A DNA stretch of 64,000 nt from Flavisolibacter ginsenosidimutans (GTDB lineage Bacteria > Bacteroidota > Bacteroidia > Chitinophagales > Chitinophagaceae), in contig NZ_CP042433.1 of NCBI RefSeq assembly GCF_007970805.1, positions 1,736,001 through 1,800,000 of the forward strand, read 5' to 3'. The notes under the pieces were generated by a model, which had not been told where the DNA came from, ran no database searches, and saw only the letters and a list, made by a program, of their open reading frames with translations. Both the position numbers and the translations under genes were made by a program. Below, one piece after another: positions 18,536 through 28,900 of the stretch. Within the stretch, counting starts at the first letter, position 1. Each line of letters starts with the position of its first letter.

Positions 18536-20938
18536 TTAATTGGCACGCAAGCGAACGGCAGAAGTCTTTAGTCCTTCGCTGCGGGCTTCCAGTACAATCT
18601 CACCTTTTTTACCCGTTGTTTGAATGATGGCCAGACAAAGCCCGTTGAAGGCTTTTCGCTGCGGCGCTTTAAATGATTCCGAGCTCGTGGGGTTGCCGTT
18701 GTCAACACCGGCAATAAATGCGGGACCTTTAATTGTAAACTTTACAAAGTTGTCTGCATCGGGCACAAGATTACCTTCTGCGTCCAAAACTTTTACGGTG
18801 ATAAACGAAAGATCATTGCCGTTGGCAGCAAGTGTTTTCCGGTCGGCCATCAATTCAATCTTTGCCGGCTTACCGGCTGTTTTAATTTCTTTTACAAGAA
18901 TAATCTTACCCGCTTTTCTCGATACGGCTTTTACTGTTCCGGGCTCGTATTTCACCCGCCATTGAACGTGAAGACTGTCACCAATTTTCTTTTTTATACC
19001 GAGCGATTTGCCGTTTAGAAAAAGTTCCACTGCATCGGCTTTGTTGTAATAAGCCCAAACATCAACGCTGTCACCGGACTTCCAATTCCAATGCGGAAAA
19101 ATGTGAAGCACCGGCTTGTTCGTCCACTCACTTTGGTACATGTAATAAACATCTTTCGGAAAGCCGGCCAAATCAACAATGCCGTAATAGGAACTTCGTG
19201 CGGGCCAGCCATAAGGGACGGGCTCGCCAATAAAATCAAAGCCGGACCAAACAAAAGTGCCTGCCATGAACGGATATTTTTTTACGGCCTTCCAGCTTGC
19301 CTCATGCGAAGCACCCCAGTATGCATATGTATTATCATAAGCCGAAACGGTATAATCCGCGTTGCCATAGTTCTTCGACTTTGCATCGGGCGGCCAGAGG
19401 CGGGCACTGTCGGAAGGCATATCATAGTGTCCGCGTGTTGCCAATGCTGATGCGGTTTCAGAAGCGATTAGTTTTTGTCCGGGAAAACGTTTTGGCAACG
19501 CTGCGTAATCGTACAACTTGTAATTAAAGCCAAGCACGTCCAGCGCAGCTGATTGATAAATGAAATTCTTCTCCGGAATGTTTTCGGTCAGCGCAGACGT
19601 TACCGGTCGAGTCGGGTCTAAACTTTTAATGATGGTCGCAAGTTCTTTTGCAATGCGTGTTCCCGATGAATCAAACTGCTCTCTTATTTCATTGCCGATG
19701 CTCCACATAAAAACAGAAGCATGATTGCGGTCGCGCTTGATCATGTCTTCCAAATCGCGTTTGTGCCATTCGTCAAAATCAACACTGTAATCAAATTTGT
19801 TTTTGCGTTTCTTCCACATGTCGAAGGCTTCGTCCATCACCAGAAAACCCATCCTGTCGCACAGGTCCAAAAACTCCGGTGCAGGCGGATTGTGTGCCGT
19901 GCGAACGGCATTGCAACCCATGTCTTTTAAAATTTGCAGTTGACGTTCCGCGGCTCTTTTGTTGAAAGCGGCGCCCAACGCACCAAGATCGTGATGAAGA
20001 CAAACGCCTTTTATTTTGAGGGGTTGATTGTTGAGAAAGAAACCTTTTTCTGCATCGAAAGAAAAAGAGCGAATGCCGAATGAAAAAGAGCACTCATCAT
20101 ACACTTCAGAGCCAACTTTTATTTGTGTAATTACCTTGTACAAACTTGGCCTGTCAATTGACCACAGTTTTGGATTGGCTATCTTAAACTTTTGAGGAAT
20201 GTCCGATCGGTCACCAAGCGGTAAACGCATTGAAAACTTCCCAACAATATTTCCATTTTGATCATAGACTTTACTAATCAAGTCAGCATCATATCCACCA
20301 GGATGACCCAATGGCTGAACGATTGGCGTCTTAATTTCAACGATTGCATATTTATTGGTAATCGTTGGTGTCGTTAAAAAAATATCTTCTTTGTCGAAAT
20401 GAATTATTCCTGTTGTTTCCAACCACGCGTTTCTATAAATACCCGAGCCCGTGTACCACCTTGAGTTCGGTTGCACCGAGTTATCAACCTTAACCGCAAG
20501 CACATTTTTTTCTGCACCAAATTTTAAGTACGGCGTCAACTCGTACTGAAACGAACTATAACCATAAGGACGTTTGCCGAGATAATGACCGTTGATCCAT
20601 ACTTCGCTGTTGCGGTAAACGCCATCAAAGCGAATCGAAACAATTTTATTTTTTGATGAAAGCGGCAACGAAAATGTTTTGCGGTACCAGCCGATGCCGG
20701 CAGGCAACGCACCTTGGTTAAAAGTCGTTGGGTATGTTTCGCTAAACGTTCCTTCTATGCTCCAGTCGTGCGGAAGATTCAGCGTTCTCCATTTGGAATC
20801 GTTGTAGGAAACTTTGTTGGCAGCGGAGTCATTGCCCAAAAAAAATTTCCAATTCTCGTTGAAGTTGACCCATTGTCGCGACTGCGCTGAAACAAGCAAC
20901 GTGCAAAAAAGAAAAAAAGAAAGAAAGATTTTGTTCAC
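18536..20938 (-). CDS. GH2 glycosidase, beta-galactosidase type
   Basis: 800 aa with signal peptide ending LVSAQ. Order: sugar-binding jelly roll (WRTLNLPHDWSIEG, then WYRKTFSLP and VWINGHYLGKRPYGYSSF), immunoglobulin-like domain, and TIM barrel with GCNAVRTAHNPPAPEFLDLCDRMGFLVMDEAFD. SIGNEI near residue 420 supplies the acid/base Glu and the ASETAS segment the likely nucleophile. A DUF4982-like and an Ig-like domain follow. GH2 enzymes of this form remove beta-galactose (or beta-glucuronate) from pectic side chains. It begins six bases after the GH43-like gene upstream and ends before the operator-bearing gap, so it may close the first transcription unit. Confidence 0.92.
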   Translation of the reverse strand: MNKIFLSFFLFCTLLVSAQSRQWVNFNENWKFFLGNDSAANKVSYNDSKWRTLNLPHDWSIEGTFSETYPTTFNQGALPAGIGWYRKTFSLPLSSKNKIVSIRFDGVYRNSEVWINGHYLGKRPYGYSSFQYELTPYLKFGAEKNVLAVKVDNSVQPNSRWYTGSGIYRNAWLETTGIIHFDKEDIFLTTPTITNKYAIVEIKTPIVQPLGHPGGYDADLISKVYDQNGNIVGKFSMRLPLGDRSDIPQKFKIANPKLWSIDRPSLYKVITQIKVGSEVYDECSFSFGIRSFSFDAEKGFFLNNQPLKIKGVCLHHDLGALGAAFNKRAAERQLQILKDMGCNAVRTAHNPPAPEFLDLCDRMGFLVMDEAFDMWKKRKNKFDYSVDFDEWHKRDLEDMIKRDRNHASVFMWSIGNEIREQFDSSGTRIAKELATIIKSLDPTRPVTSALTENIPEKNFIYQSAALDVLGFNYKLYDYAALPKRFPGQKLIASETASALATRGHYDMPSDSARLWPPDAKSKNYGNADYTVSAYDNTYAYWGASHEASWKAVKKYPFMAGTFVWSGFDFIGEPVPYGWPARSSYYGIVDLAGFPKDVYYMYQSEWTNKPVLHIFPHWNWKSGDSVDVWAYYNKADAVELFLNGKSLGIKKKIGDSLHVQWRVKYEPGTVKAVSRKAGKIILVKEIKTAGKPAKIELMADRKTLAANGNDLSFITVKVLDAEGNLVPDADNFVKFTIKGPAFIAGVDNGNPTSSESFKAPQRKAFNGLCLAIIQTTGKKGEIVLEARSEGLKTSAVRLRAN

Positions 20939-20944
20939 GCTAAA

Positions 20945-22066
20945 TTATTTTTCGCCGGCAGAAATAAAATTCAGGCGGCTTTTGCCCAAATCTTTTGACG
21001 TGGCCACCGCAATGCTGCGTTGCTCCTTCTTGTTGACGGCGTTGTAAAAATGATAAACCACACCCTTCCATTTCACGACGCAGGATTTGTGCGCATACTG
21101 CGCATCGAAAGGTTCGGAGGATTCAATCAAATTATCACCCGCCCAATCGGTCCAGTTCACTAAATCATACGAGCACGCAAAACGATTGAAGGCGCCTTTC
21201 CGGTCCTGCCAAAACGCACCGAAATAAAACATTACCCACACGTCGCCCATCTTTTGCAAATACGGGTCGCCGGTAATGCCCACCGGATGATGCACGACGG
21301 GTTCCGTGTTGAACCGTTTCCAATGAGTCATGTCGTTCGACACCGCCATGCCGATGCGCTCGAACCAGCGTGTTTTTTTATTGTCTTTGGCTGTGTCGCC
21401 GTTGGCGTTGTAATACATCACAAAAGGATAACCCGTTGCTTCGTCTTTGTCCCAAATCACCGTGCTTTTGAATTGCTTTTTGTTTTCCCACCAACGAACG
21501 TCTTTGTCAAGCGATGTAAGTACAGGCTTTGGCGCACGTTGCCATTCGTGCGGCGTTGCGGGGTCTTTTGTTGTACAGGCAATGCCAAGTGAAAGCAGCC
21601 CGGCCTCGTAGCCTTTTTCGCGGCCACCGAAATAACTCATCCAATATTTGCCTTTGTATTGTTGCAAAGAATAATCGCCGCCCCAGGTTGTATTCACCAG
21701 CGAAACATAACCCGCTTTCTGGCTCGCATCCCAGGCCGTTGTATCGTCGTCAAAAGAAAGCATTTTGCCCAGCGTTTGCCAGTGCAACAAATCAGCACTT
21801 TTTGCCAGCCATGTTTCGTACCCCCTGCCGTTAAAAACGATGTAGGACATGTACCAATCTTCTCCTTTTCGGAACACGGTCGGGCAATCCACTTTTTGCG
21901 AATCGTTTTTAGGAACGACTACCAAGCCGTATTTAAACGGTGTTTTCACTTCCTTGTAAACTTCCTGCATCTTGCTTTCCGGAACCGCTTTGCCGTTTGC
22001 TTGTGCAAAAGCATTGAAGGAAAAGCTGAACGCGAAAAGAAGAACGAACACAAAATTTTTTGCCAT
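20945..22066 (-). CDS. GH43/GH32-superfamily propeller glycosidase
   Basis: 373 aa, signal peptide ending AFAQ. Blade motifs repeat: VDCPTVFRKGEDWYMSYIVFNGRGYETWLAKS, WWENKKQFKSTVIWD, VGITGDPYLQKMGDVWVMFYFGAF. The acidic residues in VDCP, in FKSTVIWDKDEATG and in TGDPYL fit the spaced acid triad of five-bladed propeller enzymes. Closest broad class is GH43-like; I cannot place it in a defined family. It is sandwiched between rhamnosidase (three-base gap) and GH2 (six bases), which implies an exo-enzyme acting on a rhamnose- and galactose-bearing side chain, most simply an arabinofuranosidase-type activity. Confidence 0.75.
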   Translation of the reverse strand: MAKNFVFVLLFAFSFSFNAFAQANGKAVPESKMQEVYKEVKTPFKYGLVVVPKNDSQKVDCPTVFRKGEDWYMSYIVFNGRGYETWLAKSADLLHWQTLGKMLSFDDDTTAWDASQKAGYVSLVNTTWGGDYSLQQYKGKYWMSYFGGREKGYEAGLLSLGIACTTKDPATPHEWQRAPKPVLTSLDKDVRWWENKKQFKSTVIWDKDEATGYPFVMYYNANGDTAKDNKKTRWFERIGMAVSNDMTHWKRFNTEPVVHHPVGITGDPYLQKMGDVWVMFYFGAFWQDRKGAFNRFACSYDLVNWTDWAGDNLIESSEPFDAQYAHKSCVVKWKGVVYHFYNAVNKKEQRSIAVATSKDLGKSRLNFISAGEK

Positions 22067-22069
22067 GAT

Positions 22070-24865
22070 TTATTTTGATGCGAAGTCGTTTGCGCTTTTG
22101 TTGGTTACGGTAAAACGATAGACACCCGAGCCGATTGCCAGTTTTATTTTTCCGCCTTCGGTTCCGAGCGGCTGAATGTTTTTATGGGAAAGAACAGCCG
22201 CCTTTCCTTCTTTTATTTTCGAAGCATCCGCTGCGGGAAGATAAACAACCGCGGTTGTGTTGGCCGGAATTTCAACGGTCAACCGAAAGTTGTCGCCGTC
22301 CTTTTTCCAATCGGAAACAACCCGTCCGTACGGACTTTCGAAGCTTCCTTTTGCCGAGGTCACATCGCCAACAATTTGCGGGTTAATGATAATCTTTTTG
22401 AAAGCAATTGCACGGTTGTCTTGTTCAATTCCGGCAAGGCCGCGATAAAACCATTCCATGATGTGGCCCAACATCAGGTGATTGTTGGAAACCCTGGATA
22501 ATGCCGCCCAGGATTCGGTTAACGCGGTTGCGCCTTTTGCCAACTGATAGCCATAGCCCGGAACGTCGCTGCGACTGTTCATGTCGTAAATCACGTCGTC
22601 TCTTCCGGCTTCGTGCAATACGCAAAGCAGGTAACGGTAACCAATATCACCGGCGGTTAATGCGTTGTTGCGGCTGCGAATGTCTTTCACAATGTTGTCA
22701 ATCACCGCTTGTTTGTATTGCGGTTCGACAAGATTCATGTAAACGGCCATTGCATTCGCCGTTTGACTGCCGGTTGCGTATTGCTTTGTATCGGCGTGAA
22801 AAAAACTGTCGTTGAACGCTTTCTTTACGTTCACTGCCAGCGCATCAAAACTTTTTGCGTCTTCTTGTTCGCCCAAAAGGTTTGCAATCTTGCTTAAGAT
22901 GTTCAGGTCGTAATAATAAATGGCTGTTCCGGTAACGCCCATCGGCGTAAGTTGTGAAACGCCGGGAGGATTAGGACCCAAATCATACCAATCGCCGAGG
23001 CCTTGCGAAAGAACGTAGCCTTTTGCTTTTGTTTGCAGGTAGGCCGAATATTTTTTCATCACGTCGTAATTCTCTTCCAACACGTCTCTGTCGCCGTACC
23101 ATTGGTACAAATACCAGGGAAGAATAATGGATGTACTGCCCCACTCCGGCGAATCGCGGAACATGTCGCCGCCCCATTCAAATTTTAAATACTCGGGTGC
23201 GGTTTCCGGAACCAAACCATCCGCCAGTTGCGAGTAGCGAATATCGTGAAGTTGCTTGCGAAAAAGATTCACCGCATCATACGTATAGCGAATCGAATTC
23301 CCCATGAGGTGATCCTGTTCCAGCCAGCCTAATTTTTCCCGGTGCGGACAATCGGTGAACAGTGAGGCCATGTTGCTTTTGACAGACCAATCAACGAGGC
23401 TGTACGTGCGGTTGAACAAATCGCTAGAGCAGGCAAAGCTTCCCACTTTGTCTGCGCTGTTTCGCGTATGCAAACCTTTTATCTGGAGCAACACGGGAAG
23501 CGTGGAATCGCTCTTTTGTCCTTTGGGCACAGCACCCGCAACTTGCAAATAACGGTAACCGTAATAGGTAAATCGTGGCTGCCATGTTTCAGCGCCGTCG
23601 CCTTTCAAAATATAAGTGAGATAGTACGGACTGCCGGTGGGCCGTTGATTGATGGTGCCGTCTTCTTTCAACAATTCTGCGGGATAAATGCGAATCGTGT
23701 CGCCGCGTTTGCCCTGCACCGTTATCTGCGGAATGCCCGATGCATTTTGGCCAAGATCAAAGACCCAATCATTGCCTTTCGAAGAAACTTTTCGCGGCAA
23801 AAACGTTTGCATGACTTTCAGCGGTTCGGCCATTTGTGCGTTCAATACCTGCGGGCCTTCAAGAAGCAAAACCGGTTTCCACGCCGCGTCATTGAATGAA
23901 TACGAGTCCCAACCTTTTTGTTCCAATTGTGCATCGTAATCTTCGCCGCCGTAAATGCTGGAAAACGTTACAGGACTTTTCGTGGTTTTCCACGATGCAT
24001 CGCTCACAACGCTTTCGGTTGTGCCGTCGTTGTATTCTAAAGCTAATCGGCAAATCATTTTCGGAAAACCAAAAGCGCCTTTGAGTTTGCGGTAGCGTCC
24101 CGTAACCGGCGGTATGTAATAAAATCCGTTGCCCAGCATTACGCCAATTGCATTGCCACCGCTTTGCAGATTCTTTGTTACGTCGAAAGGAACATACAAG
24201 GCCTGTTTGTCGTATTTCGTCCAACCGGGATCCAGGAAATGATCGCCGATCTTTTTTCCGTTAATGCTTGCTTCAAATTGTCCCAAACCGCAAATGAACA
24301 AGGTTGCTTTTTTCAGCGGCTTTTTTACAACGAAGCGTTTGCGCAGCAGGGGCAAAACGTTGTTGCCAATGTATTTGTCTTTCTTTCCGTCGGTAGGAAG
24401 AACGGTGATTAAGCTGTCGGGAATTTTATCGTATGCAATCCACTGCGCACCCTTCCAGTCTTCTTTCGCGGGCAAGCCTGTTTGCCAATTTGAAACTTTG
24501 CTCCAAGCCGATGCGTGGCCTCCGTTGTCCCAAACCATCACCTTCCAATAGTAAGTCTTTGCAGGCGATAATTTTTTGCCGTTAAATTTTATCTGGATGG
24601 ACGCGTCGGACAAAACTTTTTTCGAATCCCAAACGTTGCCGGTGTTTTTTTTAAGCGATGAAAGATCATCCGCAACCAAAACCCGGCAGGCCGTTTGCAA
24701 CACGTTTCGTGAAGACGAACGAATCTGCCAACTCAATCTAGGCGCGGTGCTTTCAATGCCGAGCGGCGCTTCTTTGCTTTCGCATTTCAGCCGCACAACC
24801 GTGAGTTGCGAAAAGCCCTGAAGCGAAGCAAACGTCAGAAAAAAAAGAAGAAGTTTTCGCTGCAT
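22070..24865 (-). CDS. GH78 alpha-L-rhamnosidase
   Basis: 931 aa with signal peptide ending GFSQ. Domain order follows the GH78 pattern: N-terminal fibronectin-like domain (APLGIESTAPRLSWQI), jelly-roll domain with ASINGKKIGDHFLDPGWTKYDK, then the (alpha/alpha)6 barrel with FTDCPHREKLGWLEQDHLMGN, GGDMFRDSPEWGSTSIILPW and GDWYDLGPNPP, and a C-terminal sandwich (SPYGRVVSDWKKDG). These contain the conserved acidic residues of the family. It releases L-rhamnose from rhamnogalacturonan or side chains. Neighbouring zinc dehydrogenase could process a released deoxysugar, though that is inference. Confidence 0.93.
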   Translation of the reverse strand: MQRKLLLFFLTFASLQGFSQLTVVRLKCESKEAPLGIESTAPRLSWQIRSSSRNVLQTACRVLVADDLSSLKKNTGNVWDSKKVLSDASIQIKFNGKKLSPAKTYYWKVMVWDNGGHASAWSKVSNWQTGLPAKEDWKGAQWIAYDKIPDSLITVLPTDGKKDKYIGNNVLPLLRKRFVVKKPLKKATLFICGLGQFEASINGKKIGDHFLDPGWTKYDKQALYVPFDVTKNLQSGGNAIGVMLGNGFYYIPPVTGRYRKLKGAFGFPKMICRLALEYNDGTTESVVSDASWKTTKSPVTFSSIYGGEDYDAQLEQKGWDSYSFNDAAWKPVLLLEGPQVLNAQMAEPLKVMQTFLPRKVSSKGNDWVFDLGQNASGIPQITVQGKRGDTIRIYPAELLKEDGTINQRPTGSPYYLTYILKGDGAETWQPRFTYYGYRYLQVAGAVPKGQKSDSTLPVLLQIKGLHTRNSADKVGSFACSSDLFNRTYSLVDWSVKSNMASLFTDCPHREKLGWLEQDHLMGNSIRYTYDAVNLFRKQLHDIRYSQLADGLVPETAPEYLKFEWGGDMFRDSPEWGSTSIILPWYLYQWYGDRDVLEENYDVMKKYSAYLQTKAKGYVLSQGLGDWYDLGPNPPGVSQLTPMGVTGTAIYYYDLNILSKIANLLGEQEDAKSFDALAVNVKKAFNDSFFHADTKQYATGSQTANAMAVYMNLVEPQYKQAVIDNIVKDIRSRNNALTAGDIGYRYLLCVLHEAGRDDVIYDMNSRSDVPGYGYQLAKGATALTESWAALSRVSNNHLMLGHIMEWFYRGLAGIEQDNRAIAFKKIIINPQIVGDVTSAKGSFESPYGRVVSDWKKDGDNFRLTVEIPANTTAVVYLPAADASKIKEGKAAVLSHKNIQPLGTEGGKIKLAIGSGVYRFTVTNKSANDFASK

Positions 24866-24878
24866 TTGATAAGGACAA

Positions 24879-25895
24879 TTAATTCAATTCAACGGTTGCT
24901 TTGATCACGCCTGTTTCCGGTTTCAGCCAGCTTTCAAAATGATCTTTCACTTCGTCAAATTGCACACGATGCGTAATGTAGGTTGTTGGTTTCACCAAGC
25001 CTTTTTTCATGCAAGCCATAACGTGTTCAAAATCTTCGCGTGTGGCGTTGCGACTGCTCATCAGCGTTGCTTCGCGTTTGTGAAACTCGGGATGAGAAAC
25101 ACAAATCTCTCCTTTTTGCAAGCCCACCAATACGTACCGGGCACCGTGCGCCATGTAACCAAAGCCGTTGTTGATGGCTTTTAAATTTCCGGTTGCATCA
25201 ATTACCACGGTGGGCATATCACCGTTCGTGATTTCTTTCAGCTTCATCAGCACATCGTCTGTCAATGGATTGACGGTGTAATTCACGCCGAGCTTTTCTT
25301 TACAAAATGCCAAACGCTTTTCGTTCACGTCCATCACAATCACCTTGCCGCCGGCAATGCGGGAAAATTCGGCAATGCCCAAACCAATCGGTCCCGCGCC
25401 AACAACGAGAACAAATTCACCTTCCTCCACTCCTGCTCTTCGCACACCGTGTGCGCCAATGGCAAGCGGTTCAACCAAACTCAACTCGTCAAAGCTCAAG
25501 CCTTCGCCGTGAAGCAGCGAAGAAGAAGGCACGGAAAGATATTCTGCAAAGCCGCCGTGAACGTGCACGCCGCAGACTTTAATATTCGCGCAACAATTGG
25601 GCAAACCGCGGCGGCAGGCAATGCACTCACCGCAATTGAAATAAGGAATGAAGGAAACCTTCTCACCAATTTCGAAACCGTCTGTACCGTCAACAGCAAC
25701 CAACTCGCCGGCCAATTCATGCCCAAGTATTCGCGGGTATTCAAAGAATGGTTGCGTGCCTTCAAAGGCATGCAAATCCGTTCCGCAAATGCCGATGCGT
25801 TTTATCCTGATGATTGCTTGTCCTTTTTCCAATTTCGGCTGCTCTCTTTCTTCGTAAGCAAATTCGCCGGGCTTTATGCAAACCAATGTCTTCAT
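24879..25895 (-). CDS. Zinc-dependent alcohol/polyol dehydrogenase (MDR family)
   Basis: 338 aa, no signal peptide, so cytoplasmic. Catalytic zinc ligands are Cys in GICGTDLH (about 38) and His-Glu in ILGHELAG (about 59-61). The structural-zinc lobe is the four-Cys stretch CGECIACRRGLPNCC (about 92-106). A Rossmann motif VVGAGPIGLG follows at about 165. It oxidises or reduces a secondary alcohol or sugar with NAD(P). It is the only intracellular enzyme seen in the locus and sits between GH78 and the large GH2, so a sugar liberated by the locus (L-fucose, L-galactose or L-rhamnose) is a reasonable but unproven substrate. Confidence 0.88.
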   Translation of the reverse strand: MKTLVCIKPGEFAYEEREQPKLEKGQAIIRIKRIGICGTDLHAFEGTQPFFEYPRILGHELAGELVAVDGTDGFEIGEKVSFIPYFNCGECIACRRGLPNCCANIKVCGVHVHGGFAEYLSVPSSSLLHGEGLSFDELSLVEPLAIGAHGVRRAGVEEGEFVLVVGAGPIGLGIAEFSRIAGGKVIVMDVNEKRLAFCKEKLGVNYTVNPLTDDVLMKLKEITNGDMPTVVIDATGNLKAINNGFGYMAHGARYVLVGLQKGEICVSHPEFHKREATLMSSRNATREDFEHVMACMKKGLVKPTTYITHRVQFDEVKDHFESWLKPETGVIKATVELN

Positions 25896-25907
25896 AAAAA
25901 TTTATTT

Positions 25908-28900
25908 CTATTGCACGTCGAGTGCGTTAATGGATAATCCCTGTGCTTCTTTTGCCGCCAACACAACTTTATACTTTCCTGCGTTAATCATGCTGCCGGT
26001 TGTGGTGCTGATGTAATTCGACTTGCCGGCTTTTGTCGGCGTTAGTTCAACCTCCTCTTCTTTCATCAGTGTTCCGTCCGCAGCGATTAATTTCAAGTTT
26101 CCTTTTACGTTTTGTTGAAGCGGATTGTTGTACGAAACGGTTAAGGAATAAACATCGCCAACGCCAACCGACACTTCCCACGCAACGCTGTTTTCCGCAG
26201 AAGGCTTTTCAAAAACAACGCGGTCTTTTCCGTCAATCTTCGTCTTTACCGCATTGCCGCCAAGCGTTGCATTCACGGCTTTGTAGCTTGCAACTGGTTT
26301 TAAGTCGTAGGCGGGTTCCATGCCTGATGCCGGAACAGCAAAAACAGGGTACCAATCCGCCTGACCAATTTGGAGTTGCACTTTCTCGCCTTTTGAAAAA
26401 CGCTTCTTGTAAAGATGAAACACAACACCCATGCTATTCATCAAGCTGTCCTTTGTGTCATCGAAATCCTTTAACCAATTAGGTTTTCGATACTGATACG
26501 CAACGTACACATCAGCATCAGCCGACAAGTCAAAATTCAGTTTCAAAGAACCGGCAATTGTCGGAAATACAACCTCAGGCTTTATCCACTCAGCTCCGTA
26601 CAAGATCGGTGGAAGTGATTGAAGACCGATTTCTGGATGACCGAAAATGTCTCCGCCTGTTGTTGCCCAATGCCGTGCCGTCCATTTTGGAAGGCTTTCG
26701 TTGTACAGGTTTTGAATAAGTGAAGGCGGCGGCGGCGCAGGCTTCGCACTTTGGTCCAACGTTGAAATTGCAATGGCTGAAATCACGGCTTGTCCCGATG
26801 CGATGTGCGGAAAAGAAATTGACAGCGTGCCACCTGTAACTTTCACTTTTACCTTTTTCTTTAGCGCACCCGCAAAACCGGCTTCTTTCCAAACGTCAAG
26901 ATCTTTCAAAACAACTTGGTTGTTCACCGCGATGTCAAAGATCCGCCAGTCTTTTGCATTAATGTTCGCCTTTCCATGCCACGGTTCTGCAAAATAAAGT
27001 TCTACGAGGTATTCGCCGTCCTGCACCGGAAAGTTGAACCGAAGTTTATCGCGGCCGTAACGAAAGCTTTGAAAGAGTTTCCAGTCTCTTGTTCCGCGAA
27101 TGGGCTCGCTGATTGTGCGTTGGCTCGCGAAGTACGGTGGCATGTTGGTGAAGTTGGCCGTCCATGAAACCGAGCCCCAAGTATCGCTGCTTGCTTGTGC
27201 TTTGTCGGCTAGCCAAAGATTTCCGTTGACGTCTTTGTAATCATCGCCGCCGCAATTCACGCGGTACAAATAGTTGTAGCCGGTTTGCTGTGCAGTGATA
27301 TTTTTAGTGCCGTTGTAAAACTCATTGAAGTGCGGCGCTTTCGGAAGATGATGAAGAAGAATAAGATCCGTTGCAACTTCTTTACCGTTCACGTAACCGA
27401 CAGCATACAACACGTTGTAATTAACGTCAACACCGTCCCACTGAAAATGAGTGCCGATTCCGCCGCGTTTTTTTCTTCCCAATGAATGCTGTCGAACATC
27501 GTTGAACAATTCCACTTCGTCACAATTGGAATAAACAACGATACCGTCTTTTTTTCCGGGCTTTGTCCAGCGGTCAGGCCATGTGTGCGAAACGATGTAA
27601 ACCATCGGCTCTTTCTCTTTGGAAACATAATTCGAACGGTACATGTAATACGCATCGGTTGGTTCCTCCCAAGGCGTAAGCAAACCTTTGTAGTTCACAG
27701 GGCCAATCCTGTCCAACTCACGGTAACCTTCACCGCTTTGCGTCCTTCCCGGATTGTCGTGTGAAGTAAGCAACCACATGAAATGCCCGGCTGCGCTGTC
27801 TTTCGCCACTTCTGCCAAACGAACTTTCATCTCCATCAACTGCGTCATGCGATCTTCACTGTACGCACCGTTTTGCACAAATGGTCCTTCGGTGTGCAAA
27901 TCAATTGTTCGCCAGGCGCCGTATTCGCCAACTAATATCTGTCGCTTCAAGTCTTCGCTATATGTTACAGGGTTGCCGCCATAAGTGCCGGTCCAGTTTT
28001 GCGGCACGTCCCAATCGGTGCCGCTGCCGCCGTTGCAGGTTGTTACCAATCGTTGCAACGATGCCGTTGGATCAAGCTGCCGAATAAGTTCCGTGCATTC
28101 TTTGGCAAAATCTTCGGGCAGTTTGCTTTCGTTTTGCAAACCCCATAAAATGATCGAAGGTGAGTTGCGGCGTTCTTTGATCCATTCCTTCAACAAGTTT
28201 TTGAAGTTGGTTCTGAACTCCGGCGTGTCGTACCAATCGTGTGCACTCATTTGCGGCCACCACAATATGCCAAGACTGTCCCAATACCGTTGATATCGCA
28301 AGTTGTGCGGCTGGTGCGCATCACGGAAAGCGTTGAAGCCTGCCGCTTTCACTTCCATCACTCTTGTATGAATTTGTTCATTGCTGAACGCATGACTGTC
28401 GCCAAGTAAATGTTCGTATTCAGCAATGCCGTTGATGAAAACGGGTTTACCGTTGAGAAGAAATTGCTTCGTGTTTTTATGGTTAATGGGCCAACTGATT
28501 TTGCGAATGCCGTAAGCTGTTTTGGATTCATCAATCTTTTTTCCGTCCTCAATAATTTCTGTAACAAGATTGTACAAGTAAGGATTTGTCAATGACCACA
28601 ACTGCGGATTGACAACAAGCGGCGGAGTCTGTTTGACAATTCTTGTTTCAGCAGCTGCAAGCTTTTGTTGAGAAGAAACTATGAATACAACCCTTCCTTT
28701 TGCATCAACAAGACGATTAACGACGCGAACGTTTTTAGGTTGCGCAGAATAGTTTTTTACTTCCGTTTCAATATAGAGTTGTGCCTTTTTTTCTGTAACA
28801 GTTGTGTCGTTCCAAATGTGAACGCCAAAAGGTTCAACGCGAACAGTGTTTGTAATGATCAAATGCACCGGACGAAAGATGCCCATTGGTTGCGAGCCTT